Part shown: piece by piece, positions 1-9,346 of the stretch
How positions within the stretch are numbered: position 1 is the first letter of the stretch
How the letters are laid out: the number at the start of each line of letters is the position of its first letter
NCBI GenBank assembly: GCA_009760855.2
Contig: WPIO01000001.1
Location: 12,378,501-12,442,500, forward strand
Direction: 5' to 3'
Length of the DNA: 64,000 nucleotides
Origin: Cristatella mucedo
Lineage: Eukaryota > Bryozoa > Phylactolaemata > Cristatellidae
Notes under the pieces: model-generated
Seen by the model: only the letters and a program-made list of their open reading frames with translations
Told to the model about the DNA's origin: nothing
Databases searched by the model: none
Made by a program: the position numbers and the translations under genes

Positions 1-136
1 TTTACCAGTATTACAGATGAGGCACTCATTTTGTTCTATAGAGTTTAACTCATCTCTCGCAAATACACCTCTGACATCTTTTACATTTAATTCTTTTACA
101 TAATTATCTATTTCTAAATCAGTTAGTGGCGTACAT
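1..136 (-). pseudogene. N-terminal piece of an adenovirus-type maturation protease (Polinton), cut by the window edge
   Basis: Read on the minus strand, this stretch is open to the window edge and contains the segment RGVFARDEL (about 41-73) followed by an NEC motif. This resembles the start of the adenain-like cysteine proteases that Polintons and adenoviruses use to mature capsids. The catalytic residues would lie beyond the left edge and are not seen. The frame is offset by one base from the end of the adjacent Cys-rich ORF (119-478), so the two may once have been one reading frame or overlapping genes. The family call rests on a short stretch recognised by eye and on the context of capsid and ATPase genes next door. 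Confidence 0.45.
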
Positions 137-478
137 TTTATCTTTTTTTAAACTGTTGATAACTTTTCTTAATTCAGAAAGAATACTTGCTTTATCTGCT
201 GATCCACCAAACTTTTTCTCGTGAGACAAAACTCCACTCCCTAACTTTTTTTCATGAGCTAAAACTCCAATAGCTACACTTCCTCCAAATTTCTTTCCTT
301 GAGCTAGAACTCCAGAACCACTTTCTGATCTAAGCTTTACAAACTTTGACTTTTTACTTTCACTGATCACACAGATTGCTTTAATCATTCCTCTGAGACC
401 TTTTGTACTATCAATTTCAGTATACTCTTCATGAATGCTATCTGTAGGCTTCTTACATTTCAAGCAGTAAATTTCCAT
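119..478 (-). CDS. Small Cys-rich protein of the Polinton element, 119 aa
   Basis: The start at 478 is preferred over the longer frame because the motif TATAGAAATG (476-485, minus) sits on it, as on other genes of this element. The protein begins with a YCLKCKK knuckle. About 35 residues later comes a second site of the form C-x2-S followed by KKSKF, where a second CxxC would be expected; the last cysteine reads as serine (AGT). This layout resembles small one-zinc-ribbon proteins common in viruses and Polintons (DUF5679-like, from memory). The C-terminal half has three imperfect repeats of the type GVLAxxKKxG. It lies head-to-head with the ATPase and shares a short promoter region. The function is unknown; DNA binding or capsid interior are guesses. 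Confidence 0.5.
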   Translation of the reverse strand: MEIYCLKCKKPTDSIHEEYTEIDSTKGLRGMIKAICVISESKKSKFVKLRSESGSGVLAQGKKFGGSVAIGVLAHEKKLGSGVLSHEKKFGGSADKASILSELRKVINSLKKDKMYATN

Positions 479-515
479 TTCTATAATATAAAAACTTTTT
501 TTAGTATAGGAAATG
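476..515. promoter_or_regulatory. Divergent start-proximal TATA-like motifs
   Basis: The minus-strand gene starts with TATAGAAATG (476-485) and the plus-strand ATPase with TATAGGAAATG (505-515). The two starts are only 34 bp apart. The same motif overlaps or abuts the start codon of at least seven other genes in this element. This is a pattern seen by eye; no transcription evidence is available. Confidence 0.5.
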
Positions 516-1184
516 TCTCTCCTAGTAAGAGCGTTTAATTTGGGACAAGATGTAGACACTGGTCATAAAGAGCCTCTACCAAATGTTCCAATTAGAGCTT
601 TGGTTTTAGGCCCAAGTGGTTCAGGTAAGTCTCAACTTATAATGAATTGGATATTCTACGGAATGGTTAATTATGATAGTTGTAAAATTATTGCTTCAAG
701 TTTAGATCAAAAGTTGTATCGAGGACTTATGTCTATGACAAAAGAAAACAAAGCTTACTCATGGGTGAATGGAATTGATGCTTTGCCAGAAGTAGACTCA
801 TATAAGAACTGCAAGAATGCAGTTTTACTTGATGATTTAATGACAGAAGATCAGACTAAAAAATTAGACTATTTCACACGAGGAAGACATAAACGTCTAA
901 ATATTTTCTATCTTGCTCAAGGTTTTAAAAATATTCATAGGAGAGAAATTAGAAACAATGTAAATTTAATAGTAATCTTTAAGCAAAACACAACTGACAT
1001 CGAGTATATCCGTGATGCATACGCTGGAGATATTGATAAGAAACAATTTAGAGAATGGGTTAACTCTTGTACTAAAAGCCGTTTTAGATATTGCGTAATA
1101 GATCTAACTAAGACTAAATCGGAAGGCAGATTTTGGTCTGTTGATTCAGAAGGAAAGCAATTAATGGCATTTTTTAATTCTTAA
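513..1184 (+). CDS. A32-like genome-packaging ATPase of the Polinton element, 223 aa
   Basis: This is a P-loop ATPase of the FtsK/HerA/A32 group that pumps DNA into capsids in Polintons, adintoviruses and large DNA viruses. The Walker A motif GPSGSGKS is at residues 33-40. Walker B is AVLLDDLM at 103-110 with a tandem Asp pair. The following segment (121-136) has a GRHKR core and a C-terminal sensor Gln, as in A32-type ATPases. The length is normal for the family and the frame is fully open, unlike most of its neighbours. The start is set by the TATAGGAAATG motif. It is followed after about 13 bp by the next gene start. The identification is strong; whether this copy is still functional or open by chance cannot be told. 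Confidence 0.85.
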   Translation: MSLLVRAFNLGQDVDTGHKEPLPNVPIRALVLGPSGSGKSQLIMNWIFYGMVNYDSCKIIASSLDQKLYRGLMSMTKENKAYSWVNGIDALPEVDSYKNCKNAVLLDDLMTEDQTKKLDYFTRGRHKRLNIFYLAQGFKNIHRREIRNNVNLIVIFKQNTTDIEYIRDAYAGDIDKKQFREWVNSCTKSRFRYCVIDLTKTKSEGRFWSVDSEGKQLMAFFNS

Positions 1185-1197
1185 TAGATATAGTAAA

Positions 1198-2326
1198 ATG
1201 TTTAATGGAAAAAGTTATTCGAGTGGTACAAAACCTTACAAAAGAAGTGTTCAAGAAGCACTTGATTATGAAGCTAAACTGCAATATCTGCAAGATTTAA
1301 GGATGCGAACATTCTAGAAAACTCCAGTGAGATACAAAGAATAGAATCCGAAATCGCTGTAAGAGATGCTGCTGAGCACAGATTGAATGAGCAAGCATTA
1401 GAGAGATCTACTGATAACTCAGGAAATATTGTTGTTGAAAAACTTAAAAGAATTAGACCTAAACTTGCTTTACAAATAGAAAACAAAGAACAACTGTAGA
1501 AAGCCTTGGAATACAAACCCAAACCAGACATATCTTCTACTATTCGAAAAGCAAGAACGGCTGTCAGTGAAGGATAGCATAAAAAATCAATCACTATAGC
1601 AAATCAAGCAAAGACACACGCAGCAAACCCCGATGTACGAGAAGCTATTGATGTTGCTCAAGAAGGTTTAGCTGAAGAGTTAAATATAAATCCTACGACT
1701 GTCACTCCGAAGAAAACTGCAGTAATAGTACAAGATTTGGATAAAGATAATCGAATTGAAATAGTTAAAAATAAAGAGGGATATGCTCCCAGTTATATAA
1801 CAAAAATAATAAAGGAGATTGATAGTACAAATAAAGATTTAAAAATATATGAGCTAGGACTAAAACTTTATAATGAAAAAATGTATACTCCTGAAAAAGA
1901 ACTAGAACAGTCTGCTCATAATGTCTTAGAATATGCTCAGAACTATTATAGAAGAGTAGATGATTAACAAAAAGATGAAGTAATAAAAACATATATTTCA
2001 ACAATTGATAAGAAGAAAGATTTACTTGATATTATTGGAGCAAAAAAAGACTGATGGAATATCTAAACCTATAAAAAAAATTGTGCAAAATCTTAGTGAA
2101 GAAAATCTTTCAAATGTTAATATAGGGCTAGATAATAAGAAAAAAAGAAGCGTACAAGAACAGAGTTTTAGTTTATTTAAGACCGAAAGTTGGACGAGGA
2201 ATAGAAGTAATTCCATTAGTTGTAAAGAATGATTCAGAAGTATTTGATAAGATAGAATTGTGGATTCGTGAACTTGCTGCTGGAAATACTGGAGTAGTAA
2301 ATTCTACTAGTGCTGCTGTTGATTAA
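1198..2326 (+). pseudogene. Broken Lys/Glu-rich coiled-coil protein of the Polinton element
   Basis: A start at 1198 follows TATAGTAAAATG. Translation stays plausible for about 375 codons but only by changing frame: a stop at 1315 with a shift just before it, in-frame TAG at 1497 and 1575, TAA at 1965, TGA at 2052 and a shift in an A-run near 2045, then another shift near 2180. The final TAA is at 2324-2326. The product is rich in Lys, Glu and Asn with heptad-like stretches (for example around 1800-1960). The region near the end contains the segment GRGIEVIPLVV. I do not recognise the family. Its place between ATPase and capsid genes suggests a virion or packaging role, which is inference. 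Confidence 0.5.
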
Positions 2327-2396
2327 CTTGCAAAATCTAGAAACGTGCCAAAGTCATGCATTTCTAAAAAAATAAACTTTTATATAATATATAGAA

Positions 2397-3266
2397 ATGA
2401 GTGACCTTCTTGGTGTGGCTAAGGATATTCAAAAAATTGTTGAGTAAATAAAAAAAGATACCATTGCAAGTAAAGAGGAATATATTTTTAGTGTAACTAG
2501 AGCTACTAATCCTATTAGAGAAAACATCAATAACCCAATCAAGCTTAAAAATAAAAGGTTTAATATATGCTTCAAAAAGTTTGTTGGAACGAATTCTATT
2601 AAGAACATTACATCTGAAAATAATACTTTTGTGTATAGACTTGCTGGTGGATCTGAACAAGTAGTAAGGATACCTCCTGGGATATATGCGGCTGTGTCAG
2701 ATGATGTAAGTGTTGGTATTGCGGATACAATAAATAATTATATTGTGCTATCTGGAACAGATAAGTTTATTTCAGGTATTGATACTGCTACTTCTAACTC
2801 TTGGATTATTATGCCTGCTGGATTTAAATTTGTTGCTGCTAAGTCTACTATATCAGACATACTTGAATTTAATGGCACTGTTTATAAAAACAGATAGGAC
2901 CTTATCAATAACTACATATAATCCAGCTCCTGGAAAATATTTCAAACAATTAGTTGCCGGTCCGGGAAATAAAGTTTATTCAGAGAATGAAGTTTTTGTT
3001 TCTGAATTTTAATTCTTGTAAACTTTAATTTGGTTGCGAGTGGAACTAGTTATATAAATAACAAAGAAACACAAGCTCTTAGAAGTTTTGCTTATAATTT
3101 CTATCCTTGGGAACAAATGGTAAATGAACCGAACACTCTTGAATATCACAATATTGTTGGAGATTCTATTTCTGATATATTGATTACAATTACAGAACAA
3201 AATTTGAAAGTTTTAGATTTTGGATCACAGCAGATTACTGTTGTGATAGAAATTATTGAAGCATAA
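2397..3266 (+). pseudogene. Penton-like minor capsid protein 1, broken
   Basis: The start at 2397 carries TATAGAAATG. The frame has a TAA at 2445, a frameshift near 2890 (TAG at 2895) and another near 3010 before a TAA at the end. The product would be about 285 residues. Its middle contains IPPGIY, a Pro-Gly-Tyr turn typical of Polinton minor capsid proteins, and its last 30 residues (an ITEQN stretch, then a Gly turn, then a beta strand ending IEI) look like the closing strands of a jelly roll. The next gene has the same two hallmarks, so the two are probably paralogues. In Polintons the single-jelly-roll penton forms the capsid vertices. The assignment is by context and motif only. Confidence 0.5.
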
Positions 3267-3273
3267 TATAAGA

Positions 3274-4118
3274 ATGTCTATAAGAATAACCGGAACTACT
3301 AGCTCAGATTCAAAAACTTTAGTTCCACCACTAATGCTCGGATCTGATTCTGGCTGTAGTAAAATAGGCTTGAGTTGAGTTTACATATGCAAACAGAATA
3401 ATATCAAATATTACTACTGGAGTAAACGATATGCTTTGGTATAGACCAAATATGATAAACGTAAGCAACTATTCTATTGCAGTCCCAGCTGGATACTACG
3501 ACGCTCAAAAACTTGTCGCTTACTTAAATAATGCTTTACTGGGAGCAAAGGCACTTTTAAATCAAACAATCAGACTTCCAACAAATGGTATAAGGTTTAG
3601 TGTGGACATTGATGCTAAGATAATGATGCAAGTTGGTTAAGACTATATTGTACTACTCGGAACAAATTCTGGAATAATCAACTCTATCGGAGATACTTTG
3701 GGTTTTAGTTCAAACTTACAAGGCTCGTTTGATGCCGATATGGTTGGAGGAACACTATGTGAGGCAGTAGAAAAAGCTATGTACTTCTCTGGTTTTTATA
3801 AAGCTTGGAATAAAATGCAGTTGCCTGACAATTCTGGAGTAAAATGGATAAGCATTGATTATGATCTAGTTGATCCTAGTAAGAACTATGTTGAACATAA
3901 AAAAAGGATTTTTAGAACAATCATCTTTATATTTAATTGATATTGATGATATTGATCCAGGAGAAAAGGTTGCCTTACATGTTCCAAATGTTTTATTCTT
4001 GCCTACTCGTGGAGATATTGATGGTGTGAGTAGTATTACAATTAATTTAACAGATCAAAATAGGAATGCAATAAATACTATTACAGATGTTGTAGCTACT
4101 ATAGAAATTTCGAAATAA
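3274..4118 (+). pseudogene. Penton-like minor capsid protein 2, broken
   Basis: The start at 3274 carries TATAAGAATG, eight bases after the previous gene. Breaks are a frameshift near 3370 (TGA at 3376), an in-frame TAA at 3638 and a shift in the A-run near 3900. The product would be about 280 residues. It contains VPAGYY (around 3490), matching the IPPGIY turn of the gene before it, followed by a short helix (DAQKLVAYLN). It ends with an ITINLTDQN strand and a final IEI strand, again as in the previous gene. This supports a single-jelly-roll capsid (penton) protein. Polintons normally have one penton gene, so a tandem pair is unusual. Confidence 0.5.
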
Positions 4119-4124
4119 TATAGG

Positions 4125-4712
4125 ATGGGTAGCTATGCTAGAATTGGTCATGGAAGAATAACTGGTGAAAAATGTCATGGCTCTGGTGCACTTGACAAGA
4201 TTATTGATGGCGTTGGTAAAGCAGCACCTGTGCTAACTGGACTTAGCATGAACATTGCTAACAAAGGCATTGAAATGCATCAAGCTAGAAAATTAATTGA
4301 ATTGCAAGCAAAGAAAGAGAAGATTGACCTGGGGTATGCTAAGAAACGTAGAGATCTTGATGATAAACTTGATGAAGAAAGAAGAAAGAAAGAACTTGAG
4401 TATGGGTTAGAGAAACGTAAAAAAGAAAAAGATTATGATAGAAAGATTAAAGAGCTGGATCTTGAGATAAAACGAGCGATGCTTGAAAAACTTAAACCTA
4501 AGAAGAAATACAAAGCAAAGATGGAGGACTCTGAGGCTGAAGATTATTCAGAAACGTTAAAATAAAATGATCCTAAGGCATACAAAAAAATAGAATGAGT
4601 TATACAAGAATAATCTGTTGTTCCTGCTATTATGCCTGCTCCTAGAGCTGATGGTTATGGTGGATACATGAAAAAAATTGGTGCTGGTTTATACATACAG
4701 AATAAGAAATAA
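4125..4712 (+). CDS. Small basic coiled-coil virion-type protein of the Polinton element
   Basis: The open part is 146 aa (4125-4565), starting at TATAGGATG. Residues 1-60 are Gly- and Ala-rich with a hydrophobic helix (KAAPVLTGLSMNIAN). Residues 60-140 are a highly charged coiled coil dense in KK, EK and RR. After the TAA at 4563 the same frame continues to 4712 across a TGA at 4596 and a TAA at 4611, and ends in a Gly/Tyr-rich tail. The protein was therefore probably about 195 residues long and lost its C-terminus. The basic, Gly-rich, partly amphipathic character recalls the DNA-condensing or membrane-active small core proteins of adenoviruses and Polintons, but there is no firm match. Confidence 0.5.
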
Positions 4713-4738
4713 ATTTTTACTTTTTATGTAGAGAAGAA

Positions 4739-6341
4739 GTGTTAAGTGTACCGATTGACACTATACTCAAATTAGGCGATCCTAGTTTTCCTAATTATAA
4801 GATTAAAGATTATCAATACAGAGAGTTTTATCAAAGTAATGGAAATGAGACAGATGATATTGCAAATAAACTAGTCACATTCACTGTTCCTGGCGAACAA
4901 CAACTGTGATGTGTTTTATCTGATGCTTATCTTTTGCTTGAAGGACAGTTACAAGTTCAAACAGTTGCTGGTAGTAATAACTACAATGCACTTAATAAAA
5001 ACCTTGCTGCTGCTCTTGTCAACAATGCTGGAGCATGGGTGTTTAGTTCAATGAGGATTAGACTTTGTGCTGAGGAAATAGAAAGCTATTCGTTAAAAGA
5101 GGGTCCTGGAAGTGTTTCAACTCTTATGGGATATCTCACTTATCCAAATGATTACAACCAAATAGAAGGATCTGCAACTGGACGGAAAAAAGATGAGGCA
5201 GGATCAATTGAGGATTTTTATCCTAGCACTGCCAACAACGGTGGAAACGCCATCAATGCTTTAAGCTATCCTTATCTAAGCCCACCTGCGTCTTCTGCAA
5301 CTGCTAACAAAAATGGTTTTAAATACAGAAGAGGACTTTCAAATATCTTAGCTGATAATCCTGGAACTTTTAGTATTTCACTCCCACTTTCAAGACTGTC
5401 TGGATTTTATGCTGACATGAATAAAAATCTTTATAATATTCCTTTCACACTTGAAATGACACGCACCGGCGGTAGTGATTTTGATGCTATTATAACTGGC
5501 CCAACAGGTGCAGCTGCTAATACTGCAAACGCAATTTTAGCAAGAGGATCTTCAGCAAATGGAGAAGGAGTTTGAACAACATTCAAAATTAGTATGTCAA
5601 AGATGAGACTAATGGTTCCTTGTGTTGCTCCTAAAGAAAGCATTCAAAGAGCACTTACAGATGTATCAAGTGAGAGAGCAAATAAAATCAGACTTAATTA
5701 CAGAGTCAGACGTTATGAAAATATGACACAAGCTAATTTCAACCAAGATCTAAAATAGACTAGAACACTATCTGTACAAAATACTATTGATAAAATTAGG
5801 TGGCTAATTGCTGCTGCACAAAACACAAGCAAATATAATGATTATACTGGAAATCCTTGCACATACAATCATTGCGATATTAAAAATGTGACTGTGCTTG
5901 CTAATGGTTCAAAGCAATATCCAACAGTTGCTAGAAGTAGCTATCCTAGAGATGGAAAGTGTTCGACTGCATATTTAGATTTTACAGAGTTTAGAAAACA
6001 ATATCTTGGATTAAATGAACTTACAGAGCCAGTTGGTTACTTTTCCTGAGTGGTTATCTCTTTACCCAATTTATGTAATTGATCTACAATATAATGATGA
6101 ACCTCTAAGAAGTACTTCCAAACTTGATGTAAGTATTGAGTTTAACTCTCAAATTCCTCCAGCTGCAGATGCTGGTAGTGTTGATGCTGGTGGAGCTGGT
6201 AAACCTGCAATTCCTGCTACAAACATTATGATTTAATATTTAACTATCTGTGAGAACACTGCAGAACTTACTTCTAATGGTAATGGTTCGCCGTTTACTT
6301 GCAGTAAAGGAAAATTTGTTTATGATGGAGCTGACATTTAA
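4739..6341 (+). pseudogene. Major capsid protein (double jelly-roll type) of the Polinton element, broken
   Basis: About 534 codons can be followed. The frame begins near a GTG at 4739, where an ATG would be expected, behind a degraded TATA-like stretch. Breaks are in-frame TGA at 4907 and 5573, TAG at 5756, a one-base shift near 6048 and a TAA at 6234, with the last stop at 6339-6341. Long segments are otherwise clean, for example 4934-5572. The first 150 residues have alternating beta strands with the segments LLLEGQLQVQ and GYLTYPNDYNQ, as in the N-terminal jelly roll of animal Polinton capsid proteins. Size, position after the penton genes and the flanking ATPase support the call. A loop near 6150-6210 is rich in Ala, Gly and Pro. 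Confidence 0.65.
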
Positions 6342-6365
6342 AAAAAAATTTAAACCAGAAATATA

Positions 6366-7196
6366 ATGAAAAGATTTGATTTTATACAAGGTTCGGATGA
6401 GTGGAAAAATCAATGTCTTTGAATATTGGAGGCTCAGAGGTTTACTCAGTGCTTGGAAATGACTTAGTATTTGAAGATCAGACAGAAGTAGATATAGAAT
6501 TAATTGCTAACAGAAAACTAAAAAAAATAAAGTGCTAATAATTCTAGTATTAGATTTCCTCCAATGTTATTCGGTAAAGTATTTGAACCTATTGCAGCTA
6601 AATTTTTAGAAATGAAACTAAAAGTAAAACTTGAGAATGCGATTGATTGCTTTAATAGTGATGCATACAGATATTCTCCTGATGGAATAATTGATAACAA
6701 TACTCTAGTTGAAATAAAATGTTTATGGAGCAGGAGTATTATTGACGACTTTATACCAAAACAATATCATGCGAAATGCTTATTAGGCTTACATATTTTA
6801 AAATTAGGTGAATGCTTTTACTCTGAATTTGAGATTTGTGTTGCTGGATTAAATTGTGAAGAACCTCCGCTAGATTACGTAGCAGCTCGTAATTTAAGAA
6901 TTCCTAATACTGATTTGGATATGCCACTTAGAGAACCAATTTGTATGCTTTTACTTAAAGATAAAAAGTATTTTGATTTTGAGTTTGACATTATAAGCAA
7001 GTATGGCAGATTTAACAATAAGAAAGCAAATGCTTATGATATAAAGTATTATATAAGAAGATGTTTGATCCAAGTGGTAGAAGAAGACGATCCTTTTAGG
7101 TTTTCTAGAATAGTTCCTATTGTTAAAGAAGGGTTAGATAGATCGAAGATTTTAATTAATAACTATATAGATGAGTCAAAGACATCATTTCAATAA
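6366..7196 (+). pseudogene. YqaJ/alkaline-exonuclease-type recombination nuclease, frameshifted
   Basis: The start at 6366 follows TATAATG. The N-terminal motif QGSDEW and, after a frameshift at about 6420, GGSEV form the conserved entry of the YqaJ fold. A second shift lies in the A-run near 6525. The rest (6564-7193) is a clean 210-residue frame with the catalytic PD-(D/E)xK signature: SPDGIID, then VEIKC, then a Tyr/Gln-containing helix. Such 5'-3' exonucleases work with annealing proteins in phage and baculovirus replication by recombination. The 3' end overlaps the fibre gene start by 26 bases. The family call is strong from the motifs. An exonuclease is not among the standard core genes of Polintons as I know them. 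Confidence 0.75.
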
Positions 7197-8038
7197 ATGT
7201 GTAAGTAGAATAAATGGATATATATTGTCAGATCTTGATGCAAATGGAAATAGAATTATTAAAATGAGTGATCCTATAAATGCTGGAGATGTTGTAACAA
7301 AGTCATATGCTGATGCAAATTGTATTGTAAACAGTAGTACTTCCATTAATATGCAGAATAGACCGATTACAAGCCTTGCTCCAGGTATATAATTCAACGG
7401 ATGCTGTCAATGTAAGTCAATTATCCAATTATTTTAAACAATCTGGTGATACAATGACTGGAGATTGAAATATAAAAAGTTTTGCTATTACTTCTACATA
7501 TTGGAATCCTAGTGTTACTATACCAACAGTTCTTCCTGATGATTTATGTGTTACTTATGGTGGATGAAAACGAGATGAGTTACTGAAGAATTCTCCTGCT
7601 ACAACAAATTTAGATATGAATAATAACTCTATAATCAATGTTGCTGAGCCTGTTAATCCTTCAGATGCTGCAACGAAATCCTATGTTGATAAAACAGTTA
7701 AACAAATAACAGAAGTTTTTGTGCTTACATTTAATCCTAGATCAATGAATTCTATTGTTAATATTTCTATTTCTACTGCATATTCTTGGCAAAAGAAGAA
7801 TAGTCCTCCACTAATAACACTAAGTGCAATGGTTGTTGGATCGTCTAACTGCATACAACTAAGACCTAGCAACGATATGACAATAGTATCAAGAGATATA
7901 CGAGCTATAAGTACTTCACCGACTGGAACTGATTTTAAGTACTATGCATACTTTTCAAGAGTTCCGATAGAATATCATTATGTTGATAACCTAGGAAATA
8001 TGAAAGTTAATCTATTAATTAGCTACATAAGTACCTGA
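7171..8038 (+). pseudogene. Phage-fibre-like repeat protein of the Polinton element
   Basis: The start at 7171 follows TATATAG and overlaps the exonuclease end. The frame shifts near 7385 and has TGA at 7466 and 7565, then is open for 140 residues to 8036. The N-terminal two thirds contain about three or four imperfect repeats of roughly 30 residues, each with a pattern N-x-I-x-x-(M/V)-x-x-P-x-x-x-x-D-(A/V)-(A/V)-T-K-S-Y. Clear units are SDPINAGDVVTKSYAD and AEPVNPSDAATKSYVD. Repeats of this type build trimeric shafts of phage tail fibres. The last 120 residues are non-repetitive and beta-rich and would form the head. A role in host attachment is inferred from this layout, not shown. Confidence 0.6.
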
Positions 8039-8159
8039 AAAGTACAAATGAACTAGTAGGACAATTAATTCTTTTAATTTAGTTGCTTTACGTTTACCTT
8101 TTACTAGCGGAAATAGTTTTGTGATATGCATTATTGATTCGTGTTCTAAACAATGATGA

Positions 8160-8459
8160 TTACAGAACAACTCGGAACACCTTTTTAAAGTGTTTCTTTG
8201 CTAAACAGTATATCTTTGCATGTCTTTGTTTAGAGTACTTATTCTTTGCATAATAAAAATCTGCACAAATGATTATCTTATTATTTTTTAAAATACCACA
8301 ATCAAAATCTGTTTCTGTACTATCTAAATTGCAGATATCGCAACGCATTTCATACTTTAACTTTGGTCTTCGTTTAACCTTTTTGCAAACTGGATGACCT
8401 GACTCTAAGTATTCAAGTTCACTAAATGACATTGAACAGCTCTCGCAAAATATTTCCAT
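8160..8459 (-). CDS. Cys-rich putative zinc-binding protein, 99 aa
   Basis: The gene is open and starts at the motif TATAGAAATG (8457-8466, minus). It has an N-terminal FCESC knuckle, a single Cys 20 residues later, then RCDIC, followed by further Cys residues and a C-terminal basic run with a KKHFKK core. Its first residues (MEI, aromatic, C-x2-C) match those of the minus-strand ORF at 119-478, so the two may be distant paralogues. It lies opposite the fibre gene end and head-to-head with the integrase remnant. A zinc ribbon or knuckle is likely; the function is unknown. Confidence 0.5.
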   Translation of the reverse strand: MEIFCESCSMSFSELEYLESGHPVCKKVKRRPKLKYEMRCDICNLDSTETDFDCGILKNNKIIICADFYYAKNKYSKQRHAKIYCLAKKHFKKVFRVVL

Positions 8460-8489
8460 TTCTATAGAATTTCATTTTTAACTCTAAAT

Positions 8490-9346
8490 CAAAGAAAAAA
8501 GGAAGGGAAATTTAATCCAGATTCAGATATAAGCCAGATATTCAAACCAAGACCAAAAGTAATTCCAAAAGGTTTCTTTAATACTGTTGAACCGAATGAA
8601 AAACATCAAGCAGACATTTTATATATGCCGAATGATTCTGGATATAAATATGCTTTGAGTGTTATTGATGTTGCTAGCAGATATAAAGACTCAAGACCAC
8701 TTAAAACAGAGTCTTTTAAAGAAGTAACACAAGCCATAATAGATATTTATACAAAAAGTTTATTGAAATGGCTAAAGAAGATAACAGTAGATCCTGGATC
8801 TGAGTTTAAAGGAGAGTTCATGAAAGAAATGAAAAGACATGAAACACAAGTTGTAGAAGCTACTAGTAAAAAGAGTGTTGCACTTGTTGAAAGGATGAAC
8901 AGAACTGTAGCAGAAAGAGCCTTTATTGCTCAATATGAAAAAGAATTAGAAAACATTAATAATGGAGATTACACTAGAAATAAAGAATGGATTTATAATT
9001 TACCAAAGATTTTTGATTTATCTAAATAATAGCGTTACGAGATCAATTGGTAAAGAACCTGTAAAGGCGATAAACAAGAATCAGTAAAACTTAAGATACC
9101 AAAATATCATAGAAAGTAGGAAAACAGGAAAAATTATTAGAACTTGGAACAACTGTTAGATATTTACTAGAACCGGGTGAAGGAGAAGATGAAAAAAGAA
9201 GAAGAGCTACAGATCCTATATGGAGTTTAACTAAACACACTATTGTTAGAATAATGGTATTAAAAAAACCAGTGCGTTTTTGGGTAAATGATGTTAAAAA
9301 GAGTTTTGTTAGAGAGGAGCTTCAAGTGATTAAGCAAGAGGAGTAG
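8490..9346 (+). pseudogene. Retroviral-type (rve, DDE) integrase of the Polinton element, broken
   Basis: The core domain is read from about 8505 to 9026. The first catalytic Asp is in HQADILYM, the second in VDPGSEF, and the Glu is in LVERMNRT, giving a complete DDE set. The frame then shifts at about 9022, meets a TAA at 9085 and shifts again before 9113. The final frame (9113-9343) matches the C-terminal SH3/chromo-like region of Polinton integrases, with RATDPIWSL and a basic end, and stops at 9344-9346. The N-terminal zinc-binding domain and a start codon are not visible; the frame is open upstream into the divergent gene at 8460. In Polintons this enzyme inserts the element, making 6-bp target duplications. 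Confidence 0.85.

Noticed and set aside
4907-7567. Idea that internal TGA codons in the element mean Trp (alternative genetic code)
   Set aside because: TAG and TAA also occur in frame and single-base frameshifts are frequent, which fits ordinary decay.
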